A stretch of DNA of 64,000 nt from Pedobacter sp. Leaf250 (GTDB lineage: Bacteria > Bacteroidota > Bacteroidia > Sphingobacteriales > Sphingobacteriaceae). The notes beneath the pieces are model-generated. The model had not been told where the DNA came from and ran no database searches. It was given only the letters and a program-made list of their open reading frames with translations. Below, piece by piece: positions 43,194 to 51,083 of this stretch. The number at the start of each line of letters is the position of its first letter. The first letter of the stretch is position 1. The DNA is taken from positions 186,001 to 250,000 of the forward strand of contig NZ_CAKLBU010000002.1 of the NCBI RefSeq assembly GCF_920984735.1. The letters are read 5' to 3'. The position numbers and the translations under genes were made by a program.

Positions 43194-44177
43194 TTAAGCT
43201 TTAGATTTTGCTACTGTTAATGCCTCGATTATTGAATTTGGTGCCATTTGAAGTTTAAAATCATTTTCTCCAAATCCTTTTGCATCCACCATTGCAAGTT
43301 TTGCCGCTTTCTCAAAGTTTTCAACTGTTGCTTCCTTTCCCTTTAAAAAGTTTTCTGATGCTGTTAAACGCCATGGTTTATGTGCAACGCCACCCATTGC
43401 CAGGCGAACATCAGTAATTCTATTGTTCGAAATTTCTAATGCGGCTCCTACAGAAATCAATGCGAAAGCATAAGATGCTCTATCTCTCACTTTGAGATAA
43501 TGGGAATTTTTACCAAGATTATTTGTTGGGATTTCCAATCGAATAATCATTTCATCTGTTTTTAAGTTATTGTCTAACTGCGGTGTATCTCCCGCAAGAC
43601 GATGAAAATCTTTAAATAAAATTTTGCGTTCAGTTTTATTATTTGCCAGCACAACACTTGCATCAAAAGCGGTTAGTGCAATACACATATCACTCGGATG
43701 AACGGCAATGCATTTATCTGATGTTCCGAAAATAGCATGCATTCTATTAAAGCCACCAATAGCGCCACATCCAGAACCTGGCTGACGTTTATTACATGGC
43801 ATCTCTGTATCATAAAAATAACCGCAACGAGTACGCTGCATCATGTTGCCACCAACAGTAGCCACATTTCTTAATTGTGCAGATGCACCTGCATTTAGAG
43901 CCATTGCCAAAAGCGGAAGTTTTTCCTTAATCAATGAACTTTCTGCAACCGCGGTATTTGATGCTAGGGCACCAATAATGATTTTATCGCCAACCAGTTC
44001 GATTTGCTTTAACGGAACATGATTGATATCAATTAATTTTTCAGGAGCTGTTACGCCTCTTTTCATTAAATCGATGAGGTTTGTTCCACCGGCAATAAAT
44101 TTTGAGTTTTTATCCTTTACCAACAAAGCCAGGGCCGATTTTGCAGAGGTTGTTCTTAAGTATTGAAAGTTTATCAT
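43194..44177 (-). CDS. paoB: Aldehyde oxidase FAD-binding subunit (PaoB-like)
   Basis: 327 residues, CoxM/PaoB family. The FAD-binding segment is FIAGGTNLIDLMKRG, and ASAQLRNVATVGGNMMQRTRC is typical. Between about residues 117 and 168 it has a Cys-rich insertion (CGYFYDTEMPCNKRQPGSGC ... DKC ... SDMC) like the extra [4Fe-4S] cluster loop of E. coli PaoB, which distinguishes it from xanthine dehydrogenase subunits. The C-terminal CO dehydrogenase flavoprotein domain is intact. It passes electrons from the molybdenum site to an acceptor. It overlaps the [2Fe-2S] subunit gene by 4 nt (ATGA) and leads into paoC after 2 nt. Confidence 0.88.
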   Translation of the reverse strand: MINFQYLRTTSAKSALALLVKDKNSKFIAGGTNLIDLMKRGVTAPEKLIDINHVPLKQIELVGDKIIIGALASNTAVAESSLIKEKLPLLAMALNAGASAQLRNVATVGGNMMQRTRCGYFYDTEMPCNKRQPGSGCGAIGGFNRMHAIFGTSDKCIAVHPSDMCIALTAFDASVVLANNKTERKILFKDFHRLAGDTPQLDNNLKTDEMIIRLEIPTNNLGKNSHYLKVRDRASYAFALISVGAALEISNNRITDVRLAMGGVAHKPWRLTASENFLKGKEATVENFEKAAKLAMVDAKGFGENDFKLQMAPNSIIEALTVAKSKA

Positions 44178-44797
44178 GCTTTAGTTCCTCCTTTCGAAAC
44201 TTCAACAATTGCATCAACTATGTTAGGATAAGCACCACATCTACAAATATTTCCGCTCATGTATTCACTAATTTCTGCTCTTGAATTTGTATGCCCCTCA
44301 TTTACACAAGCAACCGCCGACATAATTTGTCCAGGTGTACAATAACCACATTGAAAACCATCGTGTTTAATAAATGCGGCCTGCATTGGATGCAATTCTT
44401 CTCCATTAGCCAGCCCCTCAATTGTAGTGATTTTTTTTCCTTCATTCATTACGGCCAAACTCAAGCACGAATTTACCCTTTCTCCATCTACATGTACGGT
44501 ACAAGCGCCACACTGACCATGATCGCAGCCTTTTTTAGTTCCTGTTAGGTGAAGCTCTTCACGCAAATAATCCAAAAGCGTAACCCGAGGTTCGACTGAG
44601 GTTTTATAAGCCTTGTTATTTACGGTAAGGTTTAGCGGAATTTTTTCGAAAAGCTCGGCGAAACGCTCATCAGCTTGATTCTCTGCAGCTTTAACCGCAA
44701 CAGATGGTGTTAAAGCGATGGCAGTGATAAGTGAGCTTTTCTTTAAAAAGTCTCTTCTGCTGTCGCCCTGATTTGATTCCTTATCAGATGATTGCAT
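44174..44797 (-). CDS. paoA: Aldehyde oxidase [2Fe-2S] subunit with Tat signal (PaoA-like)
   Basis: 207 residues. A twin-arginine signal is present (SRRDFLKKSSLITAIALTPS, residues about 13-32). The plant-type ferredoxin cluster is KKGCDHGQCGACTVHVDGER and NSC, and the second, helical cluster domain has QCGYCTPGQ and GNICRCGAYPNI. It is the first gene of the minus-strand operon paoA-paoB-paoC. As in E. coli, the Tat signal on this subunit probably carries the folded complex to the periplasm, where it would detoxify aldehydes. The upstream 268-bp gap carries an interspersed inverted repeat but no recognised regulator gene. Confidence 0.9.
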   Translation of the reverse strand: MQSSDKESNQGDSRRDFLKKSSLITAIALTPSVAVKAAENQADERFAELFEKIPLNLTVNNKAYKTSVEPRVTLLDYLREELHLTGTKKGCDHGQCGACTVHVDGERVNSCLSLAVMNEGKKITTIEGLANGEELHPMQAAFIKHDGFQCGYCTPGQIMSAVACVNEGHTNSRAEISEYMSGNICRCGAYPNIVDAIVEVSKGGTKA

Positions 44798-44919
44798 ATA
44801 TATGTTTTGAGATGTTCTCTAAGTTCGTTAATATTAGGCTTAAATTAGCTTAATTTAGAAATTTAGAATAATTCTAATAAGAGAATTTGTTAATGTTCCA
44901 AGCAAGGTTTAATTCAAAT

Positions 44920-45003
44920 CGTCATTTCGACCATTGTGGAGAAATCTTTGTAATTTACACATGAACCAAAGATATCTCCACTACGCTACGCTTCGGTCGA
45001 AAA
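44920..45003. repeat. Imperfect inverted repeat upstream of paoA and yceH
   Basis: The left arm (about 44920-44950) contains TCATTTCGACC and GTGGAGAAATCTTTG. The right arm (about 44967-45003) contains CAAAGATATCTCCAC and GGTCGAAA, with an extra TACGCTACGCTTC that has no partner on the left. This is the layout of a second interspersed repeat family, different from the one at 32765-32838. It sits in the 268-bp divergent spacer between paoA and yceH. Confidence 0.65.
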
Positions 45004-45065
45004 GATGCCTACTCTTTCTGACAAAATAATTTCGAAAATGTGATCTCAATTTCTATTTTTAGCAA

Positions 45066-45716
45066 ATGGAAGACATTAAACCACTACCCGATTTATCAAC
45101 TGAGGAACAACGTGTATTAGGTTCACTAATTGAAAAAAGCAGAACTACGCCAGATTATTATCCGATGACTTTAAACAGTTTAACGGCAGCTTGTAACCAG
45201 AAGAGCTCAAGAAATCCCGTTGTAAATTATGATGAGGAAATGGTAACACTGACTCTAAATGCTTTGAAAATTAAAGGTTTAATATCCACTGCAACAGGTG
45301 GTTCGAGTAGAGTAATTAAATATAAACATAATTTGGGAATTGTTTATCCTCTGGTTCCATCAGATCTTTCTATTCTTTGTTTATTGCTTTTAAGAGGACC
45401 GTTAACGCCGGGTGAAATCAATAGTAATTCAGGAAGACTTTATGAATTCGAAAGCATTGAAGAAATTTTGGAACAACTGCAGAAACTGTCAGAATCGGAA
45501 ACACCTTATGTAAAATTACTTCCTAAAAGAGCCGGACAAAAAGAAGCTAGATTTGTTCATTTGCTGGGCGAGCAAACTGATATTCAGGAACGAGAGCCAC
45601 AGGCTGCGCATACAACAATTTCCCAGCCCAGTGAAGAGCTGGAAAATCGTGTTGCTAAACTGGAGCAAGAAATCGAGGAGCTTAAAGAACTTATCAATCT
45701 TTTAATGGATAAATAA
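45066..45716 (+). CDS. yceH: YceH-family (DUF480) winged-helix protein
   Basis: 216 residues. It opens LSTEEQRVLGSLIEKSRTTPDYYPMTLNSLTAACNQKSSRNP (family hallmark, here shown for orientation as LGSLIEKSRTTPDYYP and ACNQKSSRNP). The second winged-helix unit has LLLLRGPLTPGEINSNSGRLYEF. The C-terminal 30 residues (ELENRVAKLEQEIEELKELINLL, partly) form a coiled coil. The function is unknown; the fold suggests DNA or protein binding. TATTTTTA, close to a -7 promoter box, lies 5-6 nt before the ATG. Its stop codon directly abuts the stop codon of the convergent fabF gene with no intergenic base. Confidence 0.9.
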   Translation: MEDIKPLPDLSTEEQRVLGSLIEKSRTTPDYYPMTLNSLTAACNQKSSRNPVVNYDEEMVTLTLNALKIKGLISTATGGSSRVIKYKHNLGIVYPLVPSDLSILCLLLLRGPLTPGEINSNSGRLYEFESIEEILEQLQKLSESETPYVKLLPKRAGQKEARFVHLLGEQTDIQEREPQAAHTTISQPSEELENRVAKLEQEIEELKELINLLMDK

Positions 45717-46967
45717 TTAAGCTTCGTATTTCTTGAAAATTGTACTGGCTACATGTCCGCCGAAACCAAAAGTGTTATTTAAAACGTAGTTAATTTCCTT
45801 TTTAATCGATTGACCGAGTACAATGTTTAATCCTTGTGGAATTTTTTCATCGAGCTTTGTAGTATTTATAGTTGGCGGAATTACACCATCTCTAATTGCG
45901 AGAATACTGATTAAACTTTCCACAGCACCTGCAGCACCTAACAAGTGGCCAGTCATGGATTTGGATGCACCGATTACCACAGGCAAGCCATCAAATACAT
46001 TTTTGATCGCGTTTAATTCGCTCAAATCACCCAAACCGGTTGATGTGGCATGAGCGTTAATGTAATCTATTTTATCTGGAGAAATATTGGCATCACTTAA
46101 TGCTTTTTTCATGCCCAGAGTTGCGCCAATTCCATCGGGCGGAGTTCCCGTTAAATGATATGCGTCAGCAGCCATTCCGCCACCTACAATTTCGGCATAG
46201 ATATGTGCACCTCGTTTAAGTGCATGTTCCAATTCTTCTAAAATTAAAGCACCAGCACCCTCGCCCATCACAAAGCCATCACGGGTTTCATCAAATGGTC
46301 GGGAAGCTGTTTCAGGACTATCATTTCTTTTAGATAAAGCTTGTGCGGCACTAAAACCACCAACCGAAGCTTCTGTTATTGCAGCTTCAGAACCACCTGC
46401 AATCATCACATTTGCTTTCCCTAAACGAATAGTATCAAACGCATTTATAATAGCTGTGTTTGACGATGCACAAGCCGAAACCGTACAATAATTCGGTCCG
46501 CGGAGTTTGTGGCGGATTGATATTGCGCCAGCAGCAATGTCTACAATCATTTTTGGTATAAAAAACGGACTAAATCTTGGTGTTCCATCTCCTTGATGAA
46601 ATTCTGCCAATTGCTGTTCAAAGGTAGTTATACCGCCATTACCTGTAGCCCATATTACGCCGACTTCAGCTAATTGTTCATCACTCATTGCGGTAAAATC
46701 CAAGCCCGCATCAGTAATTGCTTGGTCGCTAGATGCAATGGCATATTGCGTAAACGTATCAAATTTTCTGGCTTCTTTTTTATCAAGAAAAGATTCGGGA
46801 TTAAAATCTTTCACTTCTGCCGCAAAATGTGTTTTAAACTTAGTGGTATCAAATTTGGTAATCGGGCCAACGCTGCTTTTACCATCCAGAATATTTTCCC
46901 AAAAGCTTTCTACAGTGTTCCCAAGGGGCGTTATTGCGCCTAATCCAGTTACAACTACTCGTTTCAT
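45717..46967 (-). CDS. fabF: Beta-ketoacyl-ACP synthase II (FabF-type)
   Basis: 416 residues from the ATG at 46967 (MKRVVVTGLGAITPLGNTVESF). The catalytic triad is in VSACASSNTAIINAFD (Cys), NAHATSTGLGDLSEL (His) and SKSMTGHLLGAAGAVE (His), preceded by the EGAGALILEELEHALKRGA motif. It condenses malonyl-ACP with acyl-ACP. No acpP, fabG or rnc is adjacent, whereas the housekeeping fabF of Bacteroidota usually follows acpP. It may therefore be an additional copy for specialised lipids, or simply relocated. It ends flush against yceH. A possible membrane micro-ORF lies 68 nt upstream on the same strand. Confidence 0.92.
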   Translation of the reverse strand: MKRVVVTGLGAITPLGNTVESFWENILDGKSSVGPITKFDTTKFKTHFAAEVKDFNPESFLDKKEARKFDTFTQYAIASSDQAITDAGLDFTAMSDEQLAEVGVIWATGNGGITTFEQQLAEFHQGDGTPRFSPFFIPKMIVDIAAGAISIRHKLRGPNYCTVSACASSNTAIINAFDTIRLGKANVMIAGGSEAAITEASVGGFSAAQALSKRNDSPETASRPFDETRDGFVMGEGAGALILEELEHALKRGAHIYAEIVGGGMAADAYHLTGTPPDGIGATLGMKKALSDANISPDKIDYINAHATSTGLGDLSELNAIKNVFDGLPVVIGASKSMTGHLLGAAGAVESLISILAIRDGVIPPTINTTKLDEKIPQGLNIVLGQSIKKEINYVLNNTFGFGGHVASTIFKKYEA

Positions 46968-47034
46968 TTTATTAGTTTTTATTTTATCCTGCAAGCAGGC
47001 TAGCCATGCAAACCTGAGCTTTGCAGTACATATT

Positions 47035-47136
47035 CTAAAAATTTGTTGCCAAAACCCAAGTTATGCTTATGGCTGCAAAGGTTACAATTCCTATTGTAAA
47101 AATTGCCATAATAAAGGCAGAAGATATTTTTTTTAT
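47035..47136 (-). CDS. Possible 33-codon membrane micro-protein, start codon non-standard
   Basis: In the 302-bp gap upstream of fabF, the minus strand encodes a 33-residue peptide with a Lys-Lys start and one strong transmembrane helix (KKISSAFIMAIFTIGIVTFA, then AISITWVLATNF and a TAG stop). The codon in the normal start position is ATA; the first ATG is the tenth codon. An eight-A run directly after the ATA is a spot where a sequencing or replication slip could have changed the frame. The basic-then-hydrophobic design makes a real small membrane protein or a recent remnant of one possible. Confidence 0.3.
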   Translation of the reverse strand: MKKISSAFIMAIFTIGIVTFAAISITWVLATNF

Positions 47137-47269
47137 GATTTAACTTCCAGTGTTTTTATACCAAATGACCAAACCGTATTTGTACAGATATAAGTTAACC
47201 TTCGAGTAAATTAAACTAAATCCTTAATCCAAGCGTTTTACAAATACATCAACACCGTTTTCAACCTGG

Positions 47270-47986
47270 ATGAAAGTTTTTAATTTTCTTTTTCTAATGC
47301 TCCTGGCGCAAATCGCCTTTGCTCAAAAAACATTTGTTTTCCCTAAAATAAAGTCACAAGTCACTTCAATTGAACAGCTTACACCCATTAACTGGACGGT
47401 GATTGAAACTGCAAACGGCGATTTAAATAATGATGGAACCGATGATTTAGCGGTGGTTTTCGAATCGGATAAAATCACAGACGAAACCAGAACTTACGGC
47501 GATAATAATAGCGAAATCATCAAGGAAACACAGAAACCAAGAATTTTGGCTTTGTTTTTTAAAGATAAATCGTCAGGGGTTTATTACTTATCTAATCAAA
47601 ACAATGATTTTATTCTCCGTTCTCAAGAGGGCGGCAAACTCGGCGATCCGCTCAGCCAGATCGGAATTAAAGACCAACAACTTTATCTCCGCTTTCAGGG
47701 TGGTGCAGAATGGCGTTGGGAAATGGGTTATACATTTAAGTTTGAGAACAATGATTGGTTTTTAACGAGTGCGATAAACTTATATTTTAATCAAAACACT
47801 GGCGATATGACTGAGAGGATTTATGATTTCAAAACCCGCGAATTATTTACCACCATTGGCAATTTGCACAGAAGGGATGTGGCGAATATCAAAACCAGTG
47901 AGGTGCTTTATTTTTCGCAATTGAGAACTTTTAAAACATTTAAAAAACCTTGGGCCTGGGAAATTATGCCTAATGTTTATTTGTAA
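47270..47986 (+). CDS. Secreted protein of unknown function with a calcium-type DxNxDG loop
   Basis: 238 residues with a signal peptide (MKVFNFLFLMLLAQIAFA). Residues 51-60 read DLNNDGTDDL, the Asp-x-Asn-x-Asp-Gly-x-x-Asp loop found in EF-hand/dockerin and FG-GAP repeat proteins; only one copy is present. The remainder is beta-rich with many aromatic residues (GGAEWRWEMGYTFKFENNDWF). It is probably periplasmic or cell-surface. I do not recognise the family. It stands between the fabF region and the convergent flavoprotein gene, with 39 nt to the latter. Confidence 0.65.
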   Translation: MKVFNFLFLMLLAQIAFAQKTFVFPKIKSQVTSIEQLTPINWTVIETANGDLNNDGTDDLAVVFESDKITDETRTYGDNNSEIIKETQKPRILALFFKDKSSGVYYLSNQNNDFILRSQEGGKLGDPLSQIGIKDQQLYLRFQGGAEWRWEMGYTFKFENNDWFLTSAINLYFNQNTGDMTERIYDFKTRELFTTIGNLHRRDVANIKTSEVLYFSQLRTFKTFKKPWAWEIMPNVYL

Positions 47987-48025
47987 GGCGCAAACTGTCG
48001 TGTTTCAATAAAGAATTTCTTGGAA

Positions 48026-49216
48026 CTATATATTCTGCGCTATTACAAAACCACTTGCCCAAGCCCATTGAAAATTATAGCCACCCAACCAGCCCGTTAC
48101 ATCTAAACATTCTCCACCAAAAAACAAGCCTGGTATTTTTTTGCATTCCATAGTTTTAGATGAAATTTCATTGGTATCAATTCCTCCACGCATTACTTCA
48201 GCTTTATCGTACCCTTTATCACCAGCTGGTTTAACTTTAAACTCATGAATGGTTTGTTTGATTAATTGAAGCTCTGCATTGGTTAATGCAGCGACTGGCT
48301 TAATTAAAGGCAAAAATTTACCTAAAGCATCGGTAAACTTTTTGGTGTAAAACCGATTTAACAACGTTGATAAAAGTGTTTTGCCGTTAATTTTTCGTTC
48401 TTCATCTAAAACAGCAACGATATCATGATGTGGCAATAAATTGATGTTAACTACCTCTCCTCTTCTCCAGAACGTAGAAATTTGTAAAATTGCTGGTCCG
48501 CTTAAACCCCAGTGTGTAAATAAAATATTTTCTTCGAAAGCAATTTCATTGTTACTTACTTCGCAAAAAACAGAATTGCCAGATAGTTGTGCAAACCATT
48601 CTTCATCCTTCCCGGTAATGGTTAGCGGAACTAATGCCGGTGCGGTTTCTACAATTTTTAAATCATGCTTTCGGGCAAAACGTAAAGCAAAATCCGTAGC
48701 TCCCATCTTCGGAATGGGTAAGCCGCCCGTAGCCATAACAAGTTTTTCAGATTTTAAAACAATCTTTTTACCGTTCTTCTCATAGGTAACCCGAAAACCA
48801 TCGGGCAGAATTTCAATGTCTTTTACATCGGCGTTACAACGAATTTCCTGACCAAAATCTTCGCAAACCGAAGTAAAAACCTGCACTACATCTCTTGCGT
48901 TTTTTTCATCCGGAAATAATTGTCCTAAAGTTTTTTCCTTACCCTGAATACCGTAAGTTTCAAAAAAGCTGATGGTATCGTCTACCGTCCATTGGGTAAA
49001 TGATGATTTGAGAAAATGCGGATTTGCAGAAATAAACTGTTCAGGAGATGCATATTGGTTGGTATAATTACAACGACCACCACCCGAAATTAAAATTTTG
49101 GCACCGGGTTTTTCATTCTTTTCAAGCACGATTACCTTCTTGCCTAGATAGCCCGCTTGTACTGCACACATCAATCCGCAAGCACCTGCACCAATAATTA
49201 TTGCATCTGCATTCAT
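48026..49216 (-). CDS. BaiN/HI0933-family flavoprotein (NAD(P)/FAD-dependent oxidoreductase)
   Basis: 396 residues from the ATG at 49216; a TTG one codon upstream is also in frame. The FAD-binding Rossmann motif is AIIIGAGACGLMCAVQAGYLGKKV (shown in part). GAKILISGGGRCNYTNQ is the signature of this family, and GGLPIPKMGATDFALRFARKH, ILFTHWGLSGPAILQIS and FFGGECLDVTGWLGGYNFQWAWASG complete it. Members reduce double bonds (BaiN in bile-acid metabolism) or are uncharacterised, with many annotated as aminoacetone oxidase. The physiological substrate is not evident. It is divergent from purK with a 54-bp spacer. Confidence 0.88.
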   Translation of the reverse strand: MNADAIIIGAGACGLMCAVQAGYLGKKVIVLEKNEKPGAKILISGGGRCNYTNQYASPEQFISANPHFLKSSFTQWTVDDTISFFETYGIQGKEKTLGQLFPDEKNARDVVQVFTSVCEDFGQEIRCNADVKDIEILPDGFRVTYEKNGKKIVLKSEKLVMATGGLPIPKMGATDFALRFARKHDLKIVETAPALVPLTITGKDEEWFAQLSGNSVFCEVSNNEIAFEENILFTHWGLSGPAILQISTFWRRGEVVNINLLPHHDIVAVLDEERKINGKTLLSTLLNRFYTKKFTDALGKFLPLIKPVAALTNAELQLIKQTIHEFKVKPAGDKGYDKAEVMRGGIDTNEISSKTMECKKIPGLFFGGECLDVTGWLGGYNFQWAWASGFVIAQNI

Positions 49217-49235
49217 CAATAAAACTTTTTATGGT

Positions 49236-49243
49236 TACTTTTG
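49236..49243 (+). promoter_or_regulatory. -7 promoter box of the purK-purE operon
   Basis: TACTTTTG is an exact match to TAnnTTTG and lies 27 nt before the purK ATG at 49271. No matching TTTG was found at the usual 19-21 nt upstream. Confidence 0.4.
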
Positions 49244-49270
49244 CACAAAAGTAGCATTATTTTCAAGCGC

Positions 49271-50410
49271 ATGGCAAAACAGATTAGCGAATTAAAATTG
49301 GGTATTTTAGGTGGCGGACAATTAGGCAGAATGCTTATTCAGCAAGCTATAAATTATAATGTAACATCTTTAGTTTTAGACCCAGACCCTGATGCGCCTT
49401 GCAAACACATTGCAAATTATTTTGAAAACGGTTCGATAATAGATTTCGATACGGTTTACAATTTCGGGAAGAAGGCAGATATCATCACAATAGAAATCGA
49501 AAAAGTAAATATTGAAGCCTTGGAACAACTTGAAAAAGAGGGGAAAATGGTTTTTCCTCAATCGAGAGTGATTCGTTTAATACAGGATAAGGGCATTCAA
49601 AAGCAGTTTTTCAAAGAAAATGATATCCCAACCTCTCCTTTTCAAATTGTAAATACAAAGGAAGATATGGAGAACAGTTCAATTCCTTTTCCATACATCC
49701 TCAAACTCAGAAAAGATGGTTATGATGGTAAAGGTGTTATGAGAATTAATAGTGCTGCTGATTTGGATAAAGCATTTGAAGCACCATGTATCATTGAAAA
49801 ACTTGTTGATTTTGAAAAGGAAGTAGCCGTTATTGTTGCCCGTAATTCAAACGGCGATATGAAAACCTTCCCGATGGTTGAAATGGAGTTTAATCCTGAG
49901 GCCAACTTAGTTGAATTCTTGATTTCGCCATCAACCTATGCTGAAAGTTTGCAACAAAAAGCTGAGAACATTGCTAAGAATATTGCCTCCTCAATGAATA
50001 TTACTGGGATTTTAGCTGTAGAAATGTTTGTTTCGAGAGATGGCGAAATTTTAGTTAATGAAGTAGCACCTCGACCACATAACAGTGGGCACCAAACAAT
50101 TGAAGGCAATTATGTTTCTCAATTTGAACAACATCTTCGCTCGATTTACAATTTTCCATTGGGTGATACAACCAGCATTACCAATGCCATCATGATTAAT
50201 TTACTTGGCGAAAAAGGTTCGGAAGGGGTTGCCAAATATGAAAATTTAGAAAAGATTTTAGCTATTGATGGTGTATTTGTACACTTATATGGTAAAAAAT
50301 ATACCAAGCCTTTCCGCAAAATGGGCCACGTAACCATTGTTGATATTGATAGAGAAAAGGCTATTGAGAAAGCGAGATACGTTCAAAAAACATTGAAAGT
50401 AATCGCATAA
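49271..50410 (+). CDS. purK: 5-(carboxyamino)imidazole ribonucleotide synthase
   Basis: 379 residues from the ATG at 49271; an earlier in-frame TTG would extend into the promoter region. It is an ATP-grasp enzyme: LKLGILGGGQLGRMLIQQA at the N terminus, PYILKLRKDGYDGKGVM for ATP binding, EVAVIVARNSNGD, and MFVSRDGEILVNEVAPRPHNSGHQTIEG for the metal-binding part. It carboxylates 5-aminoimidazole ribonucleotide using ATP and bicarbonate in purine synthesis; PurE, encoded 86 nt downstream, then moves the carboxyl group. A short GC-rich hairpin repeat lies in the purK-purE gap. Confidence 0.95.
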   Translation: MAKQISELKLGILGGGQLGRMLIQQAINYNVTSLVLDPDPDAPCKHIANYFENGSIIDFDTVYNFGKKADIITIEIEKVNIEALEQLEKEGKMVFPQSRVIRLIQDKGIQKQFFKENDIPTSPFQIVNTKEDMENSSIPFPYILKLRKDGYDGKGVMRINSAADLDKAFEAPCIIEKLVDFEKEVAVIVARNSNGDMKTFPMVEMEFNPEANLVEFLISPSTYAESLQQKAENIAKNIASSMNITGILAVEMFVSRDGEILVNEVAPRPHNSGHQTIEGNYVSQFEQHLRSIYNFPLGDTTSITNAIMINLLGEKGSEGVAKYENLEKILAIDGVFVHLYGKKYTKPFRKMGHVTIVDIDREKAIEKARYVQKTLKVIA

Positions 50411-50419
50411 GCCCCCTAT

Positions 50420-50433
50420 CCCCCTGAAGGGGG
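50420..50433. repeat. CCCCC-TGAA-GGGGG hairpin between purK and purE
   Basis: Perfect 5-bp GC stem with a TGAA loop, 9 nt after the purK stop, preceded by another CCCCCT. It is conspicuous in AT-rich DNA and similar in composition to the element at 50519-50538 inside the purE start, in the opposite sense. Confidence 0.55.
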
Positions 50434-50496
50434 AACTAATAGCTGGGTGGAAATAACATAACAAATAACACAAGCACTAAAAAATAAGCAATAAAT

Positions 50497-51015
50497 ATGA
50501 ATGATGGAAATTCAAGTTCCCCTTTAGGGGCGGAGGGGTTTTTAGTAGGAATAATTATGGGCAGCAAATCTGATTTGCCTGTTATGCAAGATGCTGCTGA
50601 TGTATTAAAAGATTTTGGAATCGATTACGAAATCACGGTAGTTTCTGCACACCGGACCCCAGAACGCATGTTTAATTATGCTAAAGAAGCTCAAGGAAGA
50701 GGCTTAAAAGTAATTATCGCAGGTGCAGGTGGTGCCGCACACTTGCCTGGTATGGTTGCCTCAATTACAACATTGCCAGTTATAGGTGTCCCTGTAAAAT
50801 CATCAAATTCAATCGATGGCTGGGATAGCATTTTATCCATTTTACAAATGCCAAATGGCATTCCGGTTGCAACCGTAGCACTTAATGCTGCAAAAAATGC
50901 AGGTTTATTGGCCGTACAAATTTTATCCACTGCGGATGAATCGTTAACGGTGAAAATGCAGGCTTATAAAGACGATTTAAGAAGAAAAGTTGAGGAAAGC
51001 GCAGAAAGTATGTAG
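50497..51015 (+). CDS. purE: N5-carboxyaminoimidazole ribonucleotide mutase
   Basis: 172 residues. The class I PurE core is clear: [40 protein letters not shown] (catalytic His), [15 protein letters not shown] and [23 protein letters not shown] (given in part). It rearranges N5-CAIR to CAIR after PurK. The first about 16 residues ([16 protein letters not shown]) precede the first core strand. They are encoded by a hairpin-like GC-rich sequence (50519-50538) that resembles an interspersed repeat. No alternative start lies between it and the core strand, so this N terminus is probably used. A stand-alone or coupled operon with purK. Confidence 0.95.
   Translation: MNDGNSSSPLGAEGFLVGIIMGSKSDLPVMQDAADVLKDFGIDYEITVVSAHRTPERMFNYAKEAQGRGLKVIIAGAGGAAHLPGMVASITTLPVIGVPVKSSNSIDGWDSILSILQMPNGIPVATVALNAAKNAGLLAVQILSTADESLTVKMQAYKDDLRRKVEESAESM
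50519..50538. repeat. GC-rich repeat-like element inside the purE 5' coding end
   Basis: CCCC (50519-50522) - TTTA - GGGG (50527-50530) - CGGA - GGGG (50535-50538), followed by TTTTT. In-frame translation gives SPLGAEGF. The sequence looks like one end of a small repeat whose other sense is seen at 50412-50433. Confidence 0.5.
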
Positions 51016-51083
51016 TATGAATTCGGAAGATTTGATGTTCTTACAAACACCACTGCCTGAGACATCAAATCTCTGAATAAAGC

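Noticed and set aside
46738..47193. 151-codon plus-strand frame spanning the fabF start and its upstream gap
   Set aside because: Most of it is antisense to the conserved fabF N terminus and no family features are visible.
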